Shown here: positions 1-9,900 of the stretch, piece after piece
Numbering within the stretch: the stretch's first letter is position 1
How the letters are laid out: each line of letters begins with the position of its first letter
From: Azorinus chamasolen
Lineage: Eukaryota; Mollusca; Bivalvia; Cardiida; Solecurtidae
Length of the DNA: 64,000 bases
Direction: 5' to 3'
Assembly (NCBI GenBank): GCA_963576725.1
Contig: OY755242.1
Location: 58,758,480 to 58,822,479 of the forward strand
Translations under genes and position numbers: made by a program
The notes under the pieces: model-generated
What the model was told of the DNA's origin: nothing
Seen by the model: the letters and a program-made list of their open reading frames with translations, nothing else
The model's database searches: none

Positions 1-160
1 ACATTTTTACACTTCTCCGTCAATTCTGGTTTCTAATATTTAATGCAATGCTAAACAGTAAACACAAAAAACAAAAACAAAACCAACAGATGACACTTCT
101 GGTACAAAGTCATGCTGATTAATATGCAGTTGTTAACACTTTCTCTCACATAAACGCCTC

Positions 161-1142
161 GAATGTATATCAAAAGCCCCGTGGTTCCAAAATGATCAGG
201 TAATAAAAAAACCGTGATGGAAAATGCAAGGTGATCAAAACCCCCCTAATTGAAAATGAAAAGTGATCAAAAGCCCCCTTATAGAAAATGCAGGATGATC
301 AAAAGCCCCCTGATAGAAAATGAAAGGTGATCAAACGCCCCCTGATCAAAACACCCTTGGTCATAAATTCCTCCACCTAAAACAATGGTGTCATACACAT
401 GTAAATGGTTTCAAGATCCAAACTGTTTGTAACATTTAATAGCGCAAATAACTTTGAAACATGAGTCTGTAGTGTCAAAAGGTTTTCAGTTATTAAGTGG
501 ATAACAAGATATCGAGACATTACTTTAAGTAGCGAACATATTTTAGGCAAAGGCTCTGAAATTTAATTGTGATATTAATTATTACCATTCCCAACAGTTT
601 TAATTCTGACGAAACACCAATAAACTCATCAGGTCTCAAGGTTATAAAACTTTTTGGAGTCGAGTCGAGCCTCAGACTCAAACCCAACTAGAATCTGATT
701 AAACAGGACTTTTTTTCAAACATGAAAGTTATTTTGTGCTTTAACCCTTTCCTACATAAATACGCCTTTCTACGCCTCTGTAAAAATCACCTGTTTAACC
801 CATTGTGATAAATAGAGCATTTGCTCTTATAGGAGCAAATGCTCTATTTATCACAATGGTTTCAAATTACAAAATTCTAAAAAAAATCCTCTTCTCTAGT
901 TCATGCTCCTTTACGATAAATGCATCCAAAGAGGTTGGATCTAAAAATAGCCTATGAAGGAAAGGATTAATACCAAGGGGATTTTTAGTCATCCAGTTTT
1001 TCTTTCAGGGGGCTTTTGATCGCCTTGTATTTTTTTATCAGGGGGCTTTTGATCACCTTGCATTTTCCATCAAGGGGTTTTTGATCGCCTGGTCATTTTG
1101 GAATCAAGAGGCTTTCGATCAAGGGACTTTTGAGCGTCCCCC
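161..1142. mobile_element. Foldback-like element with 9-bp target duplication
   Basis: AAACGCCTC lies directly on both sides (152-160 and 1143-1151). The ends are long inverted repeats built from about 32-bp subrepeats of the type GATCAAAAGCCCCCTGATAG: about five direct copies at 180-360 and inverted copies at 985-1140. Long subrepeated TIRs and a 9-bp duplication fit foldback/Mutator-type elements. No transposase is present. Confidence 0.75.
741..970 (-). mobile_element. PB-B MITE inside the foldback-like element
   Basis: TTAACCCTTTCC...GGAAAGGATTAA ends with the PB-B core palindrome (AGAGCATTTGCTC, centre TATA) at about 815-865. This is the third level of nesting here. Confidence 0.8.
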
Positions 1143-1416
1143 AAACGCCTCTTTCACGCATTTGCGAGAGCCGTCTGACCAGGGTCTGCCCTGTTTGCTT
1201 ATGGAATTTTATTATATTTGATTTTGCAGTTTCCACCATGGTTAAAAAAAATTCCATGTTCCGTTTATTGATTCCGACAATGAATATTAATTAGATGATG
1301 AAATCTTGAATAAATGCTAAACAGGGTATGCTTAATAAGCATTTTACGCGCTTGGTTTGCTGCACACCAGACAGGCGCCAGGAAAATTATTGAACCGATT
1401 TAAATATCTATTTGCT

Positions 1417-1870
1417 TAACCCTTTACATGAGACGCATTTTCACGCCTTTGCAAACAGAGTATACCCAGATTAGAGGGCTCCTATAGGGACCGCCTGATC
1501 AGGATAGGTTAACCCTTTCCTCCATATGCTATTTTTAGATCCATCCACTTTGAATAAATCTACCAAAAAGGAGCATTAACTAGAGAAAAGGAAAATTTTA
1601 GAATTTTGTAGTTTGAAACCATTGTGATAAATAGAGCATTTGCTCCTATAGGAGCAAATGCTCTATTTATCACAATGGTTTCATAAAGTGACTTTTACAG
1701 AGTCGTCAAAAGTCGTCAACATGGGGGAAAGGGTTAATATTGTTTTTTGCTTATGGACTTATAATCTGACCTGATTCTACAGTTTCTGCCACAGTCAAAT
1801 TAATTCAAGTTGTAATAGACCATTTAAAAATCATTATTTTTACATGCATATTCATTGGGTAAAGGGTTAA
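1417..1870 (-). mobile_element. PB-A MITE interrupted by a PB-B copy
   Basis: TTAACCCTTTACATGAGAC at the left and GGGTAAAGGGTTAA at the right. The body is split at 1509-1737. Defining family features are a TTAACCCTTT end, CAAACAGAGCAGACCC, a GGCTCC-TATA-GGAGCC centre, and AAAGGGTTAA. Confidence 0.8.
1509..1737 (+). mobile_element. PB-B MITE
   Basis: TTAACCCTTTCCTCCATAT at the left, GGGGGAAAGGGTTAA at the right, with TTAA on both ends. The core is a near-perfect 52-bp palindrome reading TTGTGATAAATAGAGCATT and its complement. It is nested in PB-A. Confidence 0.85.
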
Positions 1871-2004
1871 TCAGTTGTGTAATTATATAAACCCTAATCT
1901 ACGAAAAGGGGATTTTTTTTATTTACAATGCAAACCCAGATTATCTGCATGTCGCGTTGAAGGCATTTTTTTTGTGGACACACTATATAACTTATATAGT
2001 AGAC

Positions 2005-2227
2005 ACTTACAATAATGACATCATGAATATTAATTAGATTATTTTTTACAATGGCGAATGGACACGGGAATTTTGGACCATAGTAGAAACTGTAGAATCA
2101 TACTCTATTATCATTTCATAAGCAAACAAAGTAGACCCTGATCAGGCGGCTCTTATAGGAGCCGTCTGACCTGTCTCTACTCTGTCTGCAAAAGCGTAGA
2201 AATGTGTAATTATGGAGTAAAGGGTTA
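2005..2227 (+). mobile_element. PB-A MITE, left end missing
   Basis: Has TAATGACATCATGAATATT, AGTAGACCCTGATCAGGCGG and ends GGAGTAAAGGGTTA. Confidence 0.8.
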
Positions 2228-2274
2228 TCGTTTTAACGTGAGAAAGATGTGTCAAATGCTACGCAACAATGCTT

Positions 2275-2363
2275 TATATATCGAGGGATTGGTGCAAAAC
2301 TATTGTAACTCCTTCACAAAGTGAAGGAGTTACAATAGTTTTGCACCAAGCCCTCGATATATA
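2275..2363. repeat. Long hairpin, about 43-bp arms
   Basis: Arms read TATATATCGAGGG, then GGTGCAAAACTATTG, then AACTCCTTCAC, around an AAA loop; one mismatch (ATTGG against CTTGG). It resembles a foldback MITE. Confidence 0.85.
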
Positions 2364-2370
2364 GTACATG

Positions 2371-3060
2371 TACTACCACTGCAAACCTGAATTTTAGTAC
2401 AGAAAAAATATATCTTAAGGCAGGTGGCTGTTTAATGCAGGATGAAAGTCACACAGAAAGCCCCTTTGGGATATTTGATAGTCCAGTACGTGGCGTTGCT
2501 AGCGATACGCACATTATTAAGTCCAAAATGGAACAATTATCGAAGGCTAAGGGGACAGACTTTGCTAATATTCTGTCTTGTCATGTAAGCTTTAACCCTT
2601 TCCCTCATATTCGCATTTTGACGCCTCTGTAAAAGTCACCATTTAAACCATTGTGATAAATAGAGCATTTGCTCCTATAGGAGCAAATGCTCTATTTATC
2701 ACAATCTATGACTTCAAAACAACACTACTCTAAAACGTCCCGTGGAAGCATACCCCCGGATCCATACAGCTACGTTGCGTACATTGCATTTGGTTTCAGC
2801 TATGCCCCAGATAGTCTTATATTTTGAGAGTTTAATAAGTAGATATGTTACTTACAAAGGAAAGGTATATCAACTCGGATTGGTGATTTTTATCATTATA
2901 CATATATATAAGCAATATAAAAGGTATGCAATCTTTCAATACATGTACAAATGTATACGAGTTTGACAAGTACATGTACTACGACTCTCTATATAGATTG
3001 TTATCTTTGTCGTCGGTATGGATTGATAACTAAAATTATTGATGCGTTATAACTAGAGTG
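2371..3060. other. Upstream spacer with a half PB-B copy
   Basis: 2424-2475 holds a piece of the short palindromic family C (TTTAATGCAGGATGAAAGTC). 2592-2706 is the left half of a PB-B MITE ending just after its core palindrome. Nothing else recognised. Confidence 0.5.
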
Positions 3061-3305
3061 TTAACCGTTTACTTCACATATACATATACACTTTACATGT
3101 CTGTGCAAATAGAACAGGCCCATATCAGACGTCTCCTATTGGAGCCGTCTGATCAGGGCCTGCTCTGTTTGCTTGTGGAATTATATAGAATAGTCCTATA
3201 TATTTTGGCTTAGCTAAATAGTCCGTAGAATTTCTTTTTCATATTGTAAAAATTAAGTGACTTAGTCAGCAAATGTTCATAAATATTTATTAGAGAAAAG
3301 GTTAA
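3061..3305 (-). mobile_element. PB-A MITE
   Basis: TTAACCGTTTACTTCACAT start, core GTCTCCTATTGGAGCCGTC, ends AAAAGGTTAA. Confidence 0.75.
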
Positions 3306-3956
3306 ACGAGGACTATAGTATACTCTGCTTTATAGTGCCCGAGCAGAACATTTAGTAATTCATAAATATTCAGGAAGATCTCCTTATGTCTTTTTAAACT
3401 TAGCTTCCAGTTCTAACGAATACAGCTGACATTGATTTCGAGACGCAGTTTATCTGCCAAGTTTATCTGCTATGCTAAGTTCATCTGCTCATTGATGCAT
3501 CTCATAAATTACTTCTTGTCATTAGAGATATTTTGCACGTCAAAATATGCACCATTGAAAAAATAAACATACAGTTAATTCTGTATCAAATTGCCCTTAT
3601 TTTCCCAATTAATAGACCCAGATCTATGCAGGAATCTGCATGCAATGTTTGTTGGGTTTACTAATTATGTTATGAAAATGGTGGTGAGTGTCATGACATA
3701 TTTTAAAATACATTACTCCAATAGAAAGTGTTTAAGTAAACTATATATTTATCAAAACACTTTCTTTTGGAGCAATTTATATTAAGATATGCAATATAAA
3801 ACTGGTGCAACTGGTGTGTGAACTGTGAACGTCAAATTACTGTTGTAATTACAAAAACATGCTAATTTCAAAACAGGATATGATCGAGCTGAATGGTTTT
3901 GTGTATTTACTTATTCTGCATAACTTATTACCACTGGAGCAGAGCTAGTGCGACTA
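3306..3956. other. Upstream sequence with no recognised feature
   Basis: AT-rich, with short chance ORFs only. No family repeat or coding similarity seen. Confidence 0.4.
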
Positions 3957-4167
3957 TTTATCCCTTTCCTTTATTTAAAGGCATTTTCACGCATTCGCAA
4001 ACAGAGAAGACCCAGATCAGACGGCTCCTAGCGGAGTCGTCTGATCAGGATGTGCTGTGTTTGCTAATGGAATTTGATAGATCTCTTTCTTTAGTATCTA
4101 AAATGGCTACAATGTTCCAATAAAATTTGGACTAAATACATACATGTATAGAACAGGGAAAGGGTTA
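3957..4167 (-). mobile_element. PB-A MITE
   Basis: ATCCCTTTCCTTTATTTAAA start, core GGCTCCTAGCGGAGTCGTC, end GGGAAAGGGTTA. Confidence 0.75.
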
Positions 4168-4464
4168 TAGGAGGTCAGCACACTTTATACTATATATAGC
4201 CGCTCCATGACACCCTCCCTCCAAATCCTTTCTTAATGACATGCTAACAGTTGATACTCAGATTAAACTCGTTGTCTTCTACACAGCATCTGTTAAGTAA
4301 TAATTCTGATTGGTATGCTGCATGTAAAAATGTGTGTTAAACAGTGCAGACTCGGATCAAACGCCTTGTTGAGGCCGTTGGTCTGGCTCTACACTGTACG
4401 TTTGAATATGGTTAAGCCTGGTTTGCGCATTGCATAGTTCGTATGTATTGTACAAAAAAAAACC

Positions 4465-4597
4465 CGGTCTAGTTGGCAAAGTAGTTAGAGTGTCGGCTTC
4501 AGGAGCAGTAGCTAGGTCACATGTTCGATTATCCCAAAAAGAGTAAACGTTCCCTTGTTCGACAGTATGATTGTTACACAATATGATCATAATAATT

Positions 4598-4629
<32 letters not shown>

Positions 4630-4640
4630 AATAATAACAA
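4465..4640 (+). mobile_element. tRNA-derived SINE with ATG-repeat tail
   Basis: 4465-4540 has a tRNA-like head. The box A region is TAGTTGGCAAAGTAGTTAG and the box B region is CACATGTTCGATTATCCC, about 45 bases apart. It is followed by a short body and an (ATG)n tail at 4598-4630. Confidence 0.55.
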
Positions 4641-4660
4641 GAGTACCACATACGGTACAT

Positions 4661-6275
4661 AATACGCCCACTTGCAAACTTTCTCTGATTCAACATGCCT
4701 TATGGCCATCCTCATATTTGCATAGATTTGCATTATTTTTTTAAGTGCAAGGGCCATAACTCCAAAACAACAAATCAAATGATCCTCAGAATCGACTTAG
4801 CTTCAGGTCTTGATGCATTAAACATGTGTATGAAGTTTCATTAATATCTGTCAAACAGTTTTGCCAGAAAACAGCGGAAAAACTATTTGCATATATTTGC
4901 AATTTTTTTTTAAGTAAAAGGGCAATAACTCTGAAACGAAAAATCAAATAAACCTCAAAATCGACTCAGCATCAGATCTTGATGCATTTAACATTTGTGT
5001 GAAGTTTCATTAATATCTCTCAAATAGTTTTTTCCAGAAAACGGCGGACAAACTATTTGCATTATTTTTTAAGGACAAGGGCCATAACTGTGAAACGAAA
5101 AATCAAATGATCCTTAGAATCAATTCATTTTCAGATCTTGATGCATTAAATATTTGTGTGAAGTTTCATTAATATCTCTCAAATAGTTTTCCCATAAAAC
5201 AGCGGACAAACTATCTGCATATGTTTTAAGGACAAGGGCCATAACTCTGAAATGAAAAATCAAATGAACCTCAGAATCAACTCAGCTTCAGATCTTGATG
5301 CATTAAACATTTGTGTGAAGTTTCATTAATATCTGTCAAATAGTTTTGCCAGAAAACAGTGGACAAACTATTTGCATGTATTTGCATTATTTTTTAAGTA
5401 AAAGGGCCATAACTCCGAAACGACAAATCAAATGAACCTCAGAATCGACTCAGCTTCAGACCTTGATGCATTAAACATTTGTGTGAAGTTTCATTAATAT
5501 CTCTCAAACAGTTTTCCCAGAAAACAGCGGAAAAACTATGTGCATATTTTTTAAGGACAAGGGCCATAACTCCGAAACGACAAATCAAATGAACCTCAGA
5601 ATCGACTCAGCTTCAGACCTTGATGCATTAAACATTTGTGTGAAGTTTCATTAATATCTCTCAAATAGTTTTCCCAGAAAACAGCAGAAAAACTATTTGC
5701 ATGTATTTGCATTATTTTTTAACTAAAAGGGCCATAACTCCGAAACGACAAATCAAACGAACCTCAGAATCAACTCAGCTTCAGATCTTGATGCATTAAA
5801 CATTTGTGTGAAGTTTCATTAATATCTCTCGAATAGTTTTCCCAGAAAACAGCGGACAAACTATTTGCATTATGTTTTAAGTAAAAGGGCCATAACTCCA
5901 AAACGACAAATCAAATGAACCTCAGAATCGACTCAGCTTCAGATCTTCATGCATTAAACAGTTGTGTGAAGTTTCATTAATATCTCTCAAATAGTTTTCC
6001 CAGAAAACAGCGGACAAACTATTTGCATATTTTTTAAGGACAAGGGCCATAACTCTGAAATGAAAAATCAAATGAACCTCAGAATCAACTCAGCTTCAGA
6101 TCTTGATGCATTTAACATTTGTGTGAAGTTTAATTAATATCTGTCAAATAGTTTTCCCAGAAAACAGCGGACAAACAAAATGTTGACGGACGAACGAACG
6201 AACGAACGAACGAACGAACGAACGGACGGACGGACAGGGCCACGACAATATACGACCACCTTTATTAGGTGGGCG

Positions 6276-6278
<3 letters not shown>
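4661..6278. mobile_element. Pearl-like element: nine tandem cores plus microsatellite
   Basis: Nine copies of a 156-170 bp core, marked by GGGCCATAACTC at about 4750, 4921 (variant), 5080, 5236, 5405, 5561, 5729, 5888 and 6046. Then a GAAC/GGAC microsatellite (6186-6237) and a terminal hairpin CCACCT-TTATT-AGGTGG. ATACGCCCAC at the left pairs with GTGGGCGTAT at the right end. The core-microsatellite-hairpin layout is that of bivalve pearl elements. Confidence 0.7.
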
Positions 6279-6691
<413 letters not shown>

Positions 6692-6796
6692 TAAATGATA
6701 ATGACTGTCACAATTACAGTTCCGTGACCCGTGAGTAAAAGGCCGGGTGGTGTCCGAGGTTTTTCTTGAACCTAAGGGAGATAATGCAGGAAAAAC
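6692..6796 (+). promoter_or_regulatory. Probable EIF2B5 5' leader and core promoter region
   Basis: About 105 bases of ordinary sequence lie between the long TAA microsatellite and the start codon. No TATA box is evident and no start of transcription can be fixed from sequence alone. Confidence 0.45.
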
Positions 6797-6876
6797 ATGG
6801 CTCCGAAAACGAAGAGTGGAGTGAAAAGCGAAGATTTGAAGCAAGAAGATATTCTTCAAGCCGTTGTGTTCGCTGA
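6784..6876 (+). promoter_or_regulatory. Upstream ORF overlapping the EIF2B5 start codon
   Basis: An ATG lies 13 bases before the EIF2B5 start, in the +1 frame, with A at -3. It runs 30 codons to a TGA at 6874-6876, inside exon 1. If included in the mRNA it would reduce initiation at the main start unless scanned past. Confidence 0.4.
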
Positions 6877-6922
6877 CAGTTTCAATAAGAACTTTTCGCC
6901 AGTTTCTGATGATAAACCAAGG
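6797..6922 (+). CDS. EIF2B5: EIF2B5 exon 1 (coding start)
   Basis: Codes residues 1-42, from the ATG in a good context (AAAAACATGG) to KPR, then donor GTATAT; phase 0. The residues [21 protein letters not shown] match the start of the nucleotidyltransferase-like domain. The N-terminus before it is short and Lys-rich, shorter than the Gly/Ala-rich mammalian one. Intron 1 is 4.9 kb. Confidence 0.93.
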
Positions 6923-9900
6923 GTATATACGATGCTAGAAACACGTTTCATCAGTTTATTCACTGTTACAACCCACAATATGTTTGTTGGTGGTGGGTGG
7001 GGAAAGACTGATGCAATGATGACCAATGTCTATGTCAAGATAATTACATGATTTTCGACTGCATTATTTCTCACTTAGTGCTAGATGACTTGCATTGGAA
7101 CTTGGTGAGATTGAGACGGAATATTCCATCAGTTGTTTGTATATTATCAGAATATTTGCTTCCTACTAGAGTCCATAACCCATGATTATTCATGTATCGT
7201 CATCAGAGGTATTTTCGAAGGCAGTGGCTATTCGTACGGTACCGTATGAATAGCCTCAGCCGCTATTCGTACGGAAGTTCCATAAGAATAGAAATAAGTA
7301 CCGTATACGCTATTCGTACGGGAGTTATTTAAGAATTTGATACCTTTGGGTCGTATACGCTATTCGTACGGGAGTTATTTAAGAATTTGATACCTTTGGG
7401 TAATTAAAGTAGGACATTCATTAAAGATGTTATATTATTTGAATTTGTTTATTCAATAAAGGTAGTTATTATTTTAAATCGTTTGTGTAATCATCATGGA
7501 TTTCGCAAAGGCTTTTGATAAGGTATCACATAAGCATCTAATCTACAAATTACAACATTATGGAATACAAGGTATCACGCTTAACTGGATAAATGACTTT
7601 CTGACTGATCGGACCCAAACTGTTGTCTTGGAAGGTGAAATGTCTGATAAAGTACCAGTAACATCTGGAGTACCCCAAGGCACGGTATTGGGTCCAATCC
7701 TCTTTCTCATCTACATAAGTGACATTCCCAACTATCTCAAATACAGCACTCTCAGACTCTTCACAGATGACAGCATCATTTACAAAGAAATAAAATCTCA
7801 AAATGATTGCATACAACTTCAGACAGATCTTGATGCTGCAGCACAGTGGGAACAAGACTGGCTTATGCACTTCAACCCAGACAAATGTAATGTACTCTCA
7901 ATCACACAGAAACGCAAACCAGTTGAATTTACATACACGCTCCACTCACATACGCTTGAAAAAGTTGATCAGGCTAAATATTTAGGCATCACTCTACAAA
8001 ACAACCTTAAATGGGACAAGCATATAAACAATATGATGCATATAGGGCAGTTCAAACAGTCTATTCCCTTAACGTGTATGTAACATAATAGAACGTTTTT
8101 AGTGACCTTTCCCCGTTCAGAAACTTACTAGCCATGATAGATCTATCTTTGAAGGTCAAACCATCATTGCAGTGATCTGCCAAGGCTGCGTTTTTGCGCC
8201 CTGGGCGCACTAAAATTTCAAATCCCGCATTGAAAATACCAGCGCCGCGGACATGGCGCGTCCGAATTTCGGCCCTGGGTACGAAAGTTGTTGGGCCGAA
8301 ACGCGCTTCCCGTTCATTCGGAACGTCTCTGTTATTTACCTTCGATACTTACGATGGCAGACAAACGTAAAAACACCACAGATATTCGTTCTTTCTTTCT
8401 TTCCCCGGCCAAAAAATCAAAGTCGAGTGATGTTAACAATAATTCTGTATCCGACTTAGTGGCAGAGAGTGCTAGTGAACCGACCACGAGCCAAAAAAGC
8501 GTTGAACCTATCAGCTCGGTCTCGAGTTCTGAAAGCATCCCCTCTAGTTCGCGTGTCGAAGAAACTTCAGAATCGGCATGCAGTAAGAGTGGCAATAAGG
8601 CCGAAATAAAGACAGGTAAATGCAAGGCTCGATTATTCAACCAAAAATGGTGCGGTGAATACAAATGGCTACTGTATGATGAAAAAACAAAATCTATGAC
8701 CTGTACTTTGTGTTTGAAACATAGAAAACATAACACACTGACATCTGAATGTAGAAACTTAATGACCATCAACTTGTCCCATAGAAACATATAAACAGGT
8801 AAGTTTACAGTGTTTTTGATTGAAAAAAATAGTGACCCATGAAATTTGAAAATGTCCCACCTTTTTTGGACAGGTGGGCAATTGTCCCACCTGTCCAAAA
8901 TTCTTGGCAGATCACTGTCATCAAAGTATGTGGGCAAATACAGATTGTATTCTCTCACAACACTCAAAAATGCTTACAAAGCTGTCAATGGCCTAAAAGC
9001 ATTGAAACTGACGATCCTCATAATCTAACTCAGGAAAAATAACCACCCTGTTAAATTCCGAATGGGATCTAGTCACTAATTGCTATCAATATTTTTTATA
9101 CTTTTATTAATATTTAAGTTAACTTTTTTTTTGTGACCAACTTGTGTTTATGGGTTTTATACGAAAGTGGAGTGAATGGCATGAACCTAACTGCACTTAT
9201 TACTTTACTACAATGATTTTGATTTGATGTTCAAAAACAGGTTGGGAAACCCGCCATTTTGCCATTAAAGAAGGTAAACAAAACACATATTATTTGTGTA
9301 TTCTAAATCGTAAATGTTTGAATTTATATGAATGTTTGCAGTAATAGTTGATAACAATGAAAAAAATTGTGCAAATCACATCCGCTGATTTTTCTCGGTT
9401 GAAAAAAAAAATTAAGTGTTAGGTGTTCGAAAACTGGTGGGACCACGCTAAGAAATGATGTCAACTAGATTTATTTTTGTAATGGTACATGAACACAGAA
9501 ACTTTTGGCCATGAAAAACTTTAACAGAGCTGACCCTGATTAGACAGCTCCTGCAGGAGTCATCCATAGGTATACTTTGCATGCATCGACTACAACCCCC
9601 CAAATGTCCTTAAACAACATCCAAACACCATAACTTTTCATAGAACTCACTTTTATAAACACAAACAAAAATTGTACTATAAGCATTATAAAGGTAATCA
9701 ACTCTACTTTCATTTTCTACAGAAAACGCACACCCCTCTCGGTTTTCATCTCATTAAACCAACAATTTTCAGCCAATTTTAGCAAAATAGGTACCGACTG
9801 TTAGAGAAATGAATTCTCGTTACGGGAATATCCAACCTCAAACTGCCATCAAGTGAAAGTTGGAAGAGATATGATTGCACTGTTTTGGTATATTTTATAA

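Larger units (their letters stand above)
133..1330 (-). mobile_element. PB-A MITE split by a foldback-like element
   Basis: The left piece begins GTTAACACTTTCTCTCACA and reaches AAACGCCTC. The right piece resumes at 1143 and carries CATTTGCGAGAGCCGTCTGA, GGGTCTGCCCTGTTTGC and later PB-A sequence. The right end is decayed. Confidence 0.7.

Noticed and set aside
3591..3785. 64-residue ORF in the upstream spacer
   Set aside because: AT-rich chance ORF with no motif, splice signals or similarity I recognise.
4357..4778. Minus-strand ORFs with poly-Ile and poly-Ser
   Set aside because: Read through the ATG/CAT microsatellite tail of the SINE.
8332..8967. 211-residue ORF on the minus strand
   Set aside because: Shadow of the zinc-finger ORF on the plus strand, whose composition and motif are real.
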